Program-made: the position numbers and the translations under genes
Part shown: piece after piece, positions 25,038 through 36,598 of the stretch
Layout: each line of letters begins with the position of its first letter
Numbering within the stretch: the first letter of the stretch is position 1
Notes under the pieces: model-generated
Told to the model about the DNA's origin: nothing
The model's database searches: none
The model's input: the letters and a program-made list of their open reading frames with translations, nothing else
NCBI GenBank assembly: GCA_907165135.1
Contig: OU015567.1
Span: 3,663,001-3,727,000, forward strand
Source: Oikopleura dioica
Lineage: Eukaryota; Chordata; Appendicularia; Copelata; Oikopleuridae
Direction: 5' to 3'
DNA: 64,000 bases

Positions 25038-27060
25038 GATAAAATCAATGCGCTATTTTCCCGGAAAACTTATTCAAAAACAGAAAAACTCGGAGAAGGA
25101 GGACAAGGCTCCGTTTTCAAATGTCTCTGGCACGGAAAAAATGCTGCGGCCAAGTTCATCAAAAGCAAAGACGTCGATTTGGGAAAGTATGTCATGCAAA
25201 AAGGATCAGGCGGGGATAAGAGCATGGAACAATTCTTCACAGGCCAAGCGTCGGAGTTTTATATAGGATTGAAAATTGACCACCGAAATGTTCTGAAAAT
25301 GTACGACTTTTTTCTGCAGCATGAAAATGGACTGAATGAATTTGTCATCGTCAGTGAGCTTTGCGAGAAAACACTGCTGCAGGATGAGTTTTCCATGAAG
25401 TCATTTATCCGTTATTTTCGAGAGGTTAATAAGACGTATTCTTTGTTGATTTCAAAACAATTTTTTAGGTAAATGCGGCAATCAAAGCAATCGGAGAACA
25501 AGGACTTTGCCATCGAGATATCAAGCCGCAGAATATCTTGCTCAAGCGAAACGAACACGGGATATTGTCTGTAAAAGTCGCCGACTTTGGACTGAGTGGA
25601 TTTTCCGGAGGAACTCCTCTTTACAATCCGCCCGAGTCGACGACAGGATCGATTCCCTTTGCCTCGGATATTTACTCCCTTGGAATAACGATGCTTTTCA
25701 CGCTCTTTGAATCAGACCTGGCATTCAAGATGTATCTCATGCCAGGTTTGCAAAAAGAGAATAATTAAATCATAAGTTCTTTTTTCTTTAGGAAATCGAC
25801 CAAATATAAAAAAGAAGTTGGCGAAATTCAACTCCATTTCTTTCATATCAAAGATGATTGCTGATGATTACAAAAAACGCCCAACTGTAGACGAAGTTGA
25901 TGATTTTCTATGTACAACAGGGCTTTGGGAAATTACTGCAAGTGATAGCATGAAGATCACTAAGGAGGATCTCGGAATATCCAAAGAAATTAATGCCATA
26001 ACCTCAACCACTGTATTTGATCATCATAATACCCAAAAGTAAAAATAATTAAGATCGGTGGCGATATTCAGCGAAGGGCAGCAAAATTCCAAAATGACGC
26101 GTTTTCTACCTTGTTGTTTCAAGAAACAGCTACTAATGCAAACTCCTATTCGACATTCTTTCAAGGAACAACTGAAGTTTCAAAGATGATAAGTCGAACA
26201 ATCCATGACCAAGTAAGCGCAAGATTTTTTCAATTATTTCATAGTTCAAGGGCGACTCTTTCAAATGCTGGGCTTTTGCGACAGCAAGCATGATTCGTTC
26301 ATCGCTCAGAGAAGCGATCTTAAATTCGAGGAGGATCGACAACTTTGAGAAGGAAGAACTTCTTGAATCGATAAAGTCAATCGATCATAAGGTACTTTTA
26401 GTATACCTAGATAATGATTATGCAGAGTGCTCAGCTTCTCCGTTCGGAATTGATGATGAATGTTATTCCTACAAAAGTCCATGCAAATTCCGAAGAAATT
26501 CAGTCGGCGATGCTTCATCACGTCATGAGAAGACTCACGGAGCCGACTCTGCTCCAGAAAGAAGGTCAGTAGACAGTCTACACACACACGTAGGATAATA
26601 AAATACCAAGGCATCTTCATGCTTGGCTGTCTGCGAGGAATATTCAAAAAGCTTGAGCCCTTCGAGGTGAAGCTGAATCTCTTTGCTCATCCAACCGACT
26701 ACGATCGATTTCCGGTTTGATTTTCTGACCCGTATAGGATTTAATTTGTTCTCTAGAAGAGTTTATCAGAAAGTGGCGTGGTTGGCGACTTCATCAATGC
26801 GCTTGAGGAGAAAAAAGTCCTCGTTTGCCCTGTTAGGTAAAAAAACAACGCAGATAAAAAAGTACAAAAAACTTAGGATGGGAAAATCGTCAATCAAACA
26901 CGCAATGTGTCTATATGGATTCAACGAAGACTCTGATTTTTTGTTCAAAAACACGTCAAATGAAACGAAGACCATTGCGATTCCACTGACAAAAGGCGAG
27001 CCTAAAATTGGATATCACATCTGTTTTCAAGAAACGGTGAGCAAAACTGCGCCGCAATAA
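25038..27060 (+). CDS. Protein kinase fused to a papain-like (C1) cysteine peptidase
   Basis: Nine exons join in phase: 25038-25424, 25469-25745, 25792-26012, 26072-26212, 26245-26391, 26426-26564, 26611-26714, 26757-26836 and 26877-27060. The kinase part has the glycine loop GEGGQGSVF, the lysine in AAAKF, an alpha-C glutamate in [16 protein letters not shown] and ADFGLS, so it should be active. About 200 residues later a clan CA peptidase appears: [12 protein letters not shown] (Cys), KHAMCLYGF (His), FLFKNTS (Asn). Introns are 34-65 nt. The 5' end is uncertain: the kinase frame is closed by a stop just before 25038, and the AAAG acceptor there is poor. An extra 3' exon (about 27095-27272) using the GTGAGC donor at 27036 is possible. 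Substrates are unknown. Confidence 0.8.
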
Positions 27061-27306
27061 ATTTCCTCAATGAGTACCATATTTCATCCTTGGTTAGGGC
27101 AGTCTGCGTTGTCTTTTTCTTTGAATCTGCAGCCCAAATTATCATGTCTTTTCATCATATTTTTCCAGACAAGGTCATTTACTCCACTGCAGTTAATCGA
27201 TGGTTTAATCAAACAACTAATCACCCTCCTTTCTTCCTTAACTACGACTTGATTATGAGGTGCTTAGAATAAGAGAATTTTAAAAAAGCAGCAACTGAGA
27301 AAAAGC

Positions 27307-28483
27307 ATGAATTTTTCGGATTTGGATCCCTGCAGCGGTAACTTTTTGAGTTTTAAATCAAGGAAGACACTTTTTTAGGAAATGACATGGCCGTCATCGA
27401 CTATGATTTCATCGCGAAATCGGTGATTTCTGTCCTCGGAATCGCAGCTTTTATTGGAATTGGCGGCAACTTCTTCATATTGATTGTTTTGAGCTATTCT
27501 AGTTCAAAGAACCCTATCAGCATTCTTCTCATTAACTTGGCCGTGGCAAATATCGTTTTTCAAATAATAGTTTTGCCTTGTCAAATTGCCGTTTACTGGT
27601 TCCCTTATTGGAAATTGGGCAGAGTGTTGTGCAGAGTCTCGTTTTTTACCGAAGATATGGCCTCATCTCAGGTACAAAATCTTGATTTTGCCTTATTATC
27701 GACAAACATCAAAAACCATAAGCAATGAAGGAATTCTTTTATAAATAATATTTTGCGACTCATTTCCCTTTTGATTCCTATCAACTAAGTTTTTTCGCAA
27801 CAGTGTTAGTGTGAGCAGCAGTCGATTGTCATCTACATTTACCCATTTAATATCAGTCCGCATTCATCCTTGTCCTGATCGCGCTTGACCGGTTCTTATC
27901 AATCGTCGGCGTCAACGGAAAACATAGAAGACTCCCCAACCCAACACTCCTCGTCACAATTTGCTACATCGTCTCAATCTCCGGCGCTTTTCCAACCTTC
28001 CTCGGAGTCGATCAATTCGAATTTTCCCTCAACCAAACCTCCTCTGGGCAAAAGTACTGTGGTCCTGTTGTGGAATGGTTCGAACGAGTCAGACTCATCA
28101 GGACAATTTTTTGCTTCTTTTTGCCGGTCATTTTCATAATTATTTGCTATATTCCGGTTTTGAAGAAAGTGAGGGATCATTTTACGACGATGGAAAAGAA
28201 GAATGTTTCGGGCAATAATTCTAGACCGAGGAAAAAAGTGCTGAGACTCATTGTCGGACTGATGACCTGCTTCGTCTTATCATGGCTGCCTTATCACATC
28301 GGGAAGATCATCAGTCACGTGGTTGATCCAGAAAAACTCGTCTGTAGCTCCTTTCACCTTTACTTCGTCATTCTATCCCAATCAATGGCTCAGATCGGCG
28401 GCTGCTTCGACCCAATAATTTATGAACGGCTTCTCATAAACGCTCATCATGAACAAATTACTTTTTGCAATTGCTCTTTCTAA
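27307..28483 (+). CDS. Rhodopsin-family (class A) G-protein-coupled receptor
   Basis: Three exons, 27307-27337, 27379-27671 and 27857-28483, join in phase and give 316 residues. The short first exon supplies an extracellular start (MNFSDLDPCSGND) with an N-glycosylation site. Seven hydrophobic segments follow. TM1 has GIGGNFFILIVL and TM2 has LLINLAVANIVF. The TM3 end is ALDRFLSI (DRY as DRF), TM6 is VLSWLPYHI and TM7 is GGCFDPIIY. Two Cys (LCR before TM3, KYCGP in loop 2) can form the usual disulphide. The general look is that of a peptide receptor, but the ligand cannot be named. The gene starts about 250 bp after the kinase-peptidase gene on the same strand. Confidence 0.87.
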
Positions 28484-28637
28484 AAAGCCAGATGATTAGT
28501 TTTTCTCATCAACAGAGTTTCAAAAAGATATCAGGAAAATATTAACCTGTCAGCTGTCTGGAATATCTAATTTTTCATCTGGTAAAGAAAAAAATAATCA
28601 GTTCACGTGGAGAATCATTTCTTTTTAGAGTTGGAGA

Positions 28638-29042
28638 ATGGTTGCTACGAAAAACGACGCCTCTTCAGTAGAATCCGGAGTAGCTTCAGTAAGGACATTC
28701 TTTTCTTTCGAATCTGACAGTTACTTCAAGATGCGATGATGTCCCCAATAATCACTCCCTTCCAAAGTCGAAGAGACTCTGCCCCAAAGAAAAAGCAAGA
28801 AACCCCGCAATATGGCAGAGTTCTCTCCCCAATCGGTAAGCTCATCCCGATAATTGGTCAACTTCATCATCCTTTCTCAAGATTGTCATTCTGCAAGAGC
28901 TTCTCCAGAGGGCCCTAGAACCCCACCAAGGCTCCTGTCGATCAAAAAGACTATCACGAGGACAGAAACAGAGGTCAAAGTCTATGAAGTACAAGCAGAT
29001 GATCTTCAAAAATATGAACAGATTTTGAAATCTGATCTGTAA
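28638..29042 (+). CDS. Small basic protein of unknown function
   Basis: Three exons, 28638-28688, 28721-28835 and 28882-29042, join in phase across introns of 32 and 46 nt and give 108 residues. The sequence is Ser/Pro- and Lys/Arg-rich in the middle (PFQSRRDSAPKKKQETP; SPEGPRTPPRLLSIKKT) with an acidic helical end (VQADDLQKYEQILKSDL). There is no signal peptide or membrane segment. The repeated S/T-P sites suggest phosphorylation, an inference only. It begins 155 bp after the receptor gene, with a TTTCTTTTTAG acceptor-like site just before the ATG. That arrangement would fit spliced-leader processing of an operon. Confidence 0.6.
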
Positions 29043-29638
29043 ACCAAACACCATAAAATACGAATAAGTCGTTTCAATAAATTTTTTTATCACTGTGAAT
29101 GATCGATAAATAAAACTAAGCGGCATTTGTACTCTAGGCGACCTTACCCGGGAACTACTTATGCTATTATAACTACTATTTATGGCTACTGTAACAGCTA
29201 AGATACATATCTTCAATTCGGAACGAAACCGTATAAAAGAAATTTGTAATTATTAAAACAGGATAAACTCTTTATTGTCCAATATTTACAGAAAAATGAA
29301 AGAGATAAGTCTTGTTCTATAGACAGAGAAATTAAGCATGAAAATATACAGAGACTAAGAGTATTCAGATTGGGGAATTATGTAACAGGGAGGGAAAAAA
29401 GCTTGAGGTTTGAAAGCATCTCACGTTTTGTCAGGGCGACTGAAGCAGGCTTTTCTTCTGACATCTTGCAACGTGCTTGAAATGGATAACATCCGGCCTT
29501 TTGACGATTTAAAAGGGATTACATAAAAGTCGATGAATTTTGACAAGGGATTTGAAGAAATCAAAGACCGTTTCTTCTACCACAAAAATTTTCATTTTGC
29601 ATTTTATCCATTCCTGTTTTTGTTGAAAATCATTAAAT
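29043..29638. other. 3' flanks of two convergent genes, no supported gene
   Basis: Separates the small plus-strand gene from the end of the minus-strand CUB gene. AATAAA-type signals occur on both strands. No coding frame is supported. Confidence 0.5.
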
Positions 29639-32600
29639 TTACATCACCAGATTCTTGTTTTTCAAAGATTCGAGCTTTTCACTTCTCCAATTGAACCAAG
29701 TAAGCCATCTTTTCGGATGATCTGGGTTTCTTCGCCCGTCATTACGACAAAGGTCATCCTGTCGCTCGATAACTTTCATTAGAATCTCCATTATTTTCGA
29801 AGTCGTAGTCGCAGTTTCGATTTGAATTCGGTAGAGGGAGGGAATTTCGGATGATTCAAGGGCGGCTCCTTGCTCAATCGCGCATTTTCGAAGTTTTTCC
29901 TGAAGAATAATTTTTAGGGATCATAATTTGCTTCTAGATTGAGAAAATTTGTATTTTTCCAAATTAAACGAGACGGAAAAAATAAATTTGAAAGAAAAAA
30001 AATTTCATTACTAAGGGGAAAATCTTATTTTTATTGACCATGAAATTTTATAACATCGTCGGGGTAATTGAATTTCTAGAGCTCCTTCTAAGACGAAGCA
30101 AATAAATCCCCATCGTTTTCATTCACTTCAAAGAGCCAATTTTGATTCTCTGTTATAAACCCAATCTTAGAAAACGTACCCCCTTTTGAGAAAATGAAAC
30201 GTGTTTATTATTAGTTAATTTTGAGGACCTCTCACTTTCTTAAGCGTTCTTTCTTTCTTTATTTCTTATCAGATTTGAATATTCCATTTTAATTGCCGAT
30301 CGGACGGCTTTTTTCCCCGCATTTGTTTCTTCAGTTACGTTTTTTCTCGATCTTTTTTCTATCAGATTTTAATTGTTTTTAAGTTCGCTCGAGCCCCAGA
30401 AAGAAGTTTAGCAAAAAACACTGATTGACCAATAAGCGAAGTCGGAGTACAAGAATCCAATTATCCACCTGGGGCTGATCCGTTAATAACTTACCTGTCG
30501 ATCTTTATTGTCGAACACGTTCTCCACAAGAGTCGCAAATTTGGCTATCAGTCGACTGAAAACAAACGTTAGTTTTGACTCAAAACTCAGATGGACACCT
30601 GTAGAGTTTATTCAGATAGATTTTCACTTTATATATATTTAATTGGCTATGATTTAATTTGCCTTTTAGATAATGCAGCTAATAACAGCAAAGAATTAAA
30701 CTTTGGACAACAATACCTAGGCTCTAGAATTAATACAGTCACGTTTTTCGATTGGAAATTGAATCAGAATGGTTTAACCTTTGGAGCCTTTTTTCATCCT
30801 TGACCAATCGGCGGATCAAATTCTCGATCCCCGGTAATGCCAAAAATGATGTTTTATAAACCATCATTATTGGTCAAAAAAGGCGACGAATTCCATAAAC
30901 TAATAGCCTTCTGAAAACCTTGTTCAACCAGCCCTACTGACTATCAATTAGTAGCTCAATTGAGGATTGAGAACCACTCTGAACAAATCCCCACTTTGAA
31001 AAACAGTCAAAGCCTGGCTTGACTCCTCAAGCTGTTAATAATCGAGAGAGATTTGTACTCTTACCTTCGAAACGTTTTGTTTCCAGCTTTTTGTTGTCTC
31101 GCGCTGATGAGTCTTTCGTACTTGTGATTGACCAGTTCGATGAAGCCGAGTTCGCTTAATCGGTTTCGTTGCTTACCTCGATTCTTACCTTTATTTTTCT
31201 GTCTTCTTCGGGGTTCTAGAGCGAGTTTTCGAGAGGAAGGATTCAGCGGTCCGAAATCTTCCGTTGTTGGATTTGAGGTAGTTGTCGTCGTCGTCGATGT
31301 CGTCGTCGTTGTCGTTGTGGTAGTCGTCGTTGTGCTTGTGGTCGTTGTTGTACTTACCGTAACAGGCCTCCAATGCATTTTAAAACCATAATGCCCGCCG
31401 CTAAATCCATCAAAAAACACTCCAAATTGCCGCGAATCAATCTTGGTCCACTCTTGATACGGATTCTCCCCGCAGAAGACGCTCAGCATATCGTGACCAG
31501 TGTAGACTTGAATATTGTCGTACAAGCAATCTTCTGTCACTTCGAGCTTTTGGGGGGATAGAGCGCGGTTAATGGAACATGAGATGAGGGAAAATGTTCA
31601 CATTGGTAAGAGGATGAAAAAATGATGGGAAAAAACGGGAGTTTCTTTTGGTGACTTATTTTTCTAGAAAAAAAAGGATTCTGAAAGCTTTGAAAAACTC
31701 AACAGGCTCTATAAAAATCAGGGCTGATGTGGTTTAAATTAGGTAAAGAAATACGATTCGATTACGGGCAGAGCGGTTGCCGGATGAGCGGTCGGACTTG
31801 GTCAGATCGCAGCGGGAGCTTATCGGCCTGCATACGTTGCCGATGTGGTCATAAACTGATTAGAATACATCAAAACGAAAAGAACTTTCGTTTTTTGAAA
31901 GGTTTTTTGAGAATGATAAGAACCCGCCGCGGGATTATCTGTTCGACCAAAAGCTCTGGGTACTCACACACACAGGGGTAGAAACAGCTGGTTGTGGTAC
32001 AATTAGGGGGTACTATCATGACTCATGCGTGGCGAGGGGGACGAAGATAAGGAAAGTTCAAGTTGTCATTAGGGGTTCAAGGGACATCAAATAATGAATT
32101 CAAAAAAATTAAGGCCTTCTCGATAGTTAACTCGATTTTTAGGGGTTCACTTACTAGGGGGTATCTTAAGAAATTGCTTCAGCTCTCAATTTTCACCCTG
32201 GAAATTTTCGAGGCGAAAATGCGAATTGAACCCTTTTCCCCGCCACAAACTGACTTGGAGCTGTCAGTCTTTGATTTGATGTCTCTCTGATAGCTTTGAA
32301 GCTTTCTTTTAACCTTGTTCCGCTAGTGTCACTTTTTTGTCACTTGGTCGGTTCTCTAACCTCTCCTGAAGTCTCGAAACGCGAATTTCGATCTCTTCGC
32401 TGGCCGTCACGTTGTACATGCAGCTTTTTCAATGGTCAAAAATCTGATCGAAAAATTAATTGAGAAATTAGCAAAATTAAGGGATGAGTGTGGAGGGCGG
32501 AGGGAAGAATGAGAAGTAATGAGATTCGAGGGCAGAACCTCTTGACCGGAAATTATGGAATCAGAATTCTAAAACACGTGGCTAAAAAGCCTTTTTAGAG

Positions 32601-33196
32601 GGGAACATAAGTTTCGAATTTTTGCAATTCAAAAATCGGAAGGGGGTTATTTTAACAAGTTGTTACTTGTTGGTAGTACCAACTTGGTACTGATAACTTT
32701 TTAGCAAGTAGCTTGTTTAGGAATTCGAATATTTAGGGGAAGTAGATAGAGGTTCAAACGTAATTCTAAGCTGATAAACTAGGGGTTTCAATTTCTAGAG
32801 CTCTAAAGAAGAGCCGAAGAATATCGATTTTCATGTTTTTTTTCAAACAATTAACACATTTGTTTCCTTATTGTTCTTGAAAAGAGGGTAACTTATATCG
32901 CCTTTTATTTTGAAATAAATAAGGGTGTCAATGCATTACTTTTCTTTTTGAAAAAAAAAACTTAAAAATCAATATTTTTTTTATATTTTACGAAATTTCA
33001 GAAAATAAAAAAAATATATCAAAAATGAAAATTTTCATTTTGACCACTTTCCTAGTTCTGGCCATATAAGGATGCTCGCTTTCAAAGTATCCTTCATCGT
33101 CAAAACTGAGTCCGCACTGCGTTGGAATCGCTCCGTAGTAATTGTAATTGTAGTACGAATCGTAGTTTGAAAATAAATCGTCGTAATCCACTGGAG
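29639..33196 (-). CDS. Secreted CUB-domain protein with poly-Thr linker (5' end missing)
   Basis: Exons 33196-33052, 32423-32366, 31546-31065, 30555-30495 and 29899-29639 join in phase. The CUB domain starts TQCGLSFDDEGYFESEHPY, continues CMYNVTASEEIEIRVSRLQ, then DCLYDNIQVYTG, SVFCGENP and GGHYGFKM. That is the full family pattern with two Cys pairs. A linker of about 30 Thr (mucin-like) follows, then a basic region and a charged C-terminal helix region. The first two introns fit only with GA donors (GAAAGT and GAGAGG) and AG acceptors. The exon with the start codon is not certain. An exon ending ILLIIIPFIQ at 36456-36351 has the right phase and would give a signal-peptide-like core, but it lies 3.2 kb away. 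An extracellular binding or matrix role is inferred. Confidence 0.72.
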
Positions 33197-35146
33197 CTGT
33201 TCACACGTTTAATCAAAATGCGCTTATTATCGAAACATGCGGCACGCGCGAAAAGTCCACCCAAATTCCACGTTTTTCGATGCAGTTCTAGGGGCTCTGC
33301 TGGGGCAGGAAAATAAACACGGGCGGGGATCGCTAGTATTTCTTTTTATTAAATTATTTGTGATGGAACTACTAATTTGATGCTTTTATAAAAGATAGAC
33401 ACGATGTTCAAATTGACGAGTGAATAATTAATTATCATTATTTTGGAAAAATAAATTTGACAGAGGATACGCAAACTGTGGCGAAAACTGTTATAAAAAA
33501 GGCTCTATGAAAAGCCGCGTAGCGGCTATTTTAAAATCGAAGCCGCGTAGCGGCTTTGCCTGATTCTCTCAAATTATTCAGAGAGTACTTTTTCAAAGCC
33601 GCTCTGCGGCTTTCTTCTCAATAAAGCCGCTACGCGGCTTTACAAAAAGCTTTTTCAGGACCCTGATTAAAGTTTTCTATACACGGTTTCGAGCCAAAAA
33701 GTTGACTTTCTGCTCTTACTGCAACTTTATAATTGACCCCTTCTTTAAATTTCAAATTGATAAAAAGAAAGAAGAAGAAAAGAAGAAAAAGTTTCTCAGC
33801 GCTAAAAAAGTCAGTGCGCCGAGTACGAGCTGGGATCAGGTCGCGATTATGCGTCATCGGCTGCTCCGGTTTTTAAAATAAACCACTTTCGACCGACTCG
33901 ATGAAAATGAGCTTAGATCCTCAACGGAACCCACTCTAGTTCCTCAAATATTTTAATCATAAATCAAGCATCATTTTCGAAGACTCGAGTCAAAAAATCA
34001 AAACGTCAGCGATACCTTTTTTAGATTACAGATCATTTTAAGTAAATATAAAATTAAACTATTGGAGTCTTCCGTGAAAAATATGCAGCGCCACGTAAAA
34101 AACGGGCGATTTTATTTATTATAGCTTTCGTGAAACTAACCGCCCTGTTCAAAAGGTTATTTTTACGTAACTAAATGGCCAAATCATCTGTTCATTTATA
34201 TCAACACACGTAAAGTGTTCATCTTCAAGCGATTACAGTCAAAATTTTTCGAATAAGGGTTGATCCTTCCTTCGACGTACCGGTCTAGGTTTTGAAAAAA
34301 TTAAGGTTTTGAGGAAAACAAATTTTTAAATTTTAAGGTTCACCAGTTCCCTCGGAATAAAAGAAGAATTTTTCGAGTCGAAACTAGAAATTTTTTAGCT
34401 GGCCTCACATACCGACAAAAAAATCGATAAATTTTGCGTGGGCGGGTCTCGATCGCTGATTGGCCGATCAGCAGAATCCGGGCTTCTTATTGGTTGTAAA
34501 TTTCGACGCAAAATTTGTCGAAATTTTGTCGGTTCTGACCACTCCCCATTTTTTCTAGTCAAAAATTTCTTTAGTCAAAAAAGTCAAAAATGAGTGGCTC
34601 CTTTAATTAATCCCTTTCGTTATTATTTTTTTGATAAACGCGTTCCTTCATTTGTCTTTCCACCTGTACTCCCGAGAGTAAAAGTCGGCACTGCTTCTGT
34701 CGATTTCAAGCCAATCAGTCCAAGCAGAAAATTCAGCGCTGCGGATCTCATCTTCTCTCTCTTTCAAAAAACAATGATCGAAATAAAATAATCTTCAATT
34801 TTTTTAATTTTTTTTTATATTCAAATTCTGAAAATTGTCAAGTCGATAAAATCGAAGAGGAAACTATCATGAGCACTCACGATCCCGCGCAGCAAATAGC
34901 GCCACCTGGACCCGATAGTGCGCGCACACTTAGCGCAATTTTCATGTTTTCGGGGTAGAAGTTTTTAAATAATTGGAATTATGGAACACTTTTTCTTGAA
35001 AAAAAATGGGTACCCAAAATGACGAGATGTTTTGTGCTGAAAATTCTTATGAAAGTAGTTAAAATAAGCTGACTAGATTCGGAAAATTAAGGTTTTTTCT
35101 TGAATTTTTTCTTAATTTCGGGAGTTCACATCATCTGAGAGGGAAG
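33197..35146. other. Intergenic or large intron, with GCCGC hairpins
   Basis: No supported coding frame. The notable content is four AAGCCGC-N3-GCGGCTT palindromes between 33509 and 33641 (centres GTA, GTA, TCT, TAC). The rest is AT-rich. If the candidate signal exon at 36.4 kb belongs to the CUB gene, this is intron. Confidence 0.5.
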
Positions 35147-35298
35147 CCTGTGCAAAAAACCTGAGTCAGGATTTTGAAAGATTTTTTGACGCCGCGGAGC
35201 GGCTTTTTTTTTGTTTAGCCGCGAAACCGCTTCCCAAAAACTAACAAAATTTCTTGAAAGAACATTTTAATAAAGCCTGACTCAGGTTTTTACACAGG
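35147..35298. mobile_element. Short MITE with CCTGTG...CACAGG ends
   Basis: The left end CCTGTGCAAAAAACCTGAG and the right end CTCAGGTTTTTACACAGG are inverted copies of about 25 bases. The interior carries a GCCGCGGAGCGGC palindrome. One end of the same family occurs at 13863 inside the GT12 gene. Target duplication is not obvious. Confidence 0.7.
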
Positions 35299-35643
35299 TT
35301 CGCGAGCCTATCTATCGATTTTTCGAGAAAGAAGGGGGTCTACCGCAAATTTTGGGATCCGTGAAAATGCAAGTTAGCTCTAAAAGAAGCCGTCGTGGAA
35401 AATCTGGAATTTCCGCACGTGGAAGAGAAAAACAAAACCGCCGGGAAATACGTAACATATATCGCAGAAGACGAGAGCAAAAATAAAATTAGCTTCGTGC
35501 TTCCGGATTCAAACTCGATTTCGAACTAAGATTCTTTCCAACTCGATTCTTCTTGAGTAACATAAGCTTGTTATAAAGCCTGTGAAATAACCTTTACTGC
35601 ACCTTGAATTACAGTAATTTACTTTCGAGCAAGGCGAAATAAT

Positions 35644-35712
35644 TTTCGAGAAAATTCGAGAAATTCGAAAAAAATTCGAGAAATTCGAGAAAATTCGAGA
35701 AATTCGAGAAAA
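35644..35712. repeat. AAATTCGAG minisatellite
   Basis: Seven to eight imperfect tandem copies of a nine-base unit AAATTCGAG with A-run length changes. No coding meaning is seen. Confidence 0.75.
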
Positions 35713-36082
35713 AAGTTTTAATGAAAAATGAACAATTTGAACACTTTGTTCATTTTTCCTTTTAAAAGGAGGCGATAAGAACTTTAGACGACGCTAGAAC
35801 ACGTTTTGGCAAAACAATCGCTTCTGGCAGATCGGACGTGTACCCGGCACTATCGCACTTGTAGTCCATATTTCTTTTCGTCGAATATTTATTTTCTCAA
35901 AAAGATAAGCCGTAATGGACCCTCACTTTTATTCAATTTATTTTGTGACACGCAGGCTTCATGGTGAATGGCAACGAAAAGTACAATTAAACTCGCACTG
36001 TCTTCTCCACAAACATCTTCTTCAAAACATAAACTTAAAGAATAAACTCAATTTTTTGTACGACTTGAACTAACAGTAAGCT

Positions 36083-36147
36083 TGGGTTAGGGATAAGGTT
36101 AGAGTTAAGGTAAGAGTTAGGGTTTGTGTTAGGGTTAGGGTTAGGAT
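36083..36147. repeat. Interstitial telomere-like TTAGGG repeats
   Basis: A degenerate tract of GGGTTAGGGATAAGG that sharpens into perfect TTAGGG units near 36129-36143. TTAGGG is the common animal telomere unit, so this is an internal relic or a capture at a repaired break. A shorter AACCCTAACCC stretch lies near 38238. Confidence 0.75.
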
Positions 36148-36350
36148 TCTTTTTAGCCCATCAGAGTCAATGGTAAGCTTAACTTTTTTCAGCCAATCAG
36201 GGGCCAGAATTCGGCTTAAGTTATTTTCAACCAATCAGAGGCCAGTATTATTTCCATCAACCAATCCCAGGCAAGCTAACCCAAGCCTAACCCTTATCTT
36301 ACCCTACTGACATCACCCCCTTAATTTTCGCCCCCCCCAATGAACTTACC

Positions 36351-36456
36351 TTGAATGAATGGAATGATTATCAGCAAAATGCTCTGAATAATGCTGAAAT
36401 TATCAATGTACTCTGCATTTTGTTGAACCAAGTGCTCATCGTATCCATGCTTCGCT
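36351..36456 (-). CDS. Candidate hydrophobic exon
   Basis: An open exon between a TTTTTTAAG acceptor and a perfect GTAAGT donor. It encodes YDEHLVQQNAEYIDNF followed by SIIQSILLIIIPFIQ, a strong membrane or signal segment. Its end phase matches the first visible exon of the CUB gene downstream, where it would create a plausible cleavage site. No start codon is present in this frame, so at least one more exon is needed. It could instead belong to an unrelated gene. Confidence 0.35.
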
Positions 36457-36598
36457 CTTAAAAAATATTTCTATTTCTAAAAAGCGATAACTCCATCTCT
36501 GAGAATATTCTTTTTCGCAATTTTGTGGCGTGGTGAAACACTTATCGCGGATTCTGAAGAATTTGGCATCATTATTTTTTGCATCGCTTACCTCGATG

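Noticed and set aside
27095-27272. Extra C-terminal exon of the kinase-peptidase gene
   Set aside because: The frame looks protein-like (HHIFPDKVIYSTAVNRWF), but the acceptor phase does not match the GTGAGC donor, so I ended the gene at the TAA at 27060.
31128-31391. Plus-strand poly-Val frame
   Set aside because: It is the antisense of the poly-Thr linker in the CUB gene.
35644-35712. Coding repeat
   Set aside because: The nine-base units carry A-run length changes that break every frame; it is a minisatellite.
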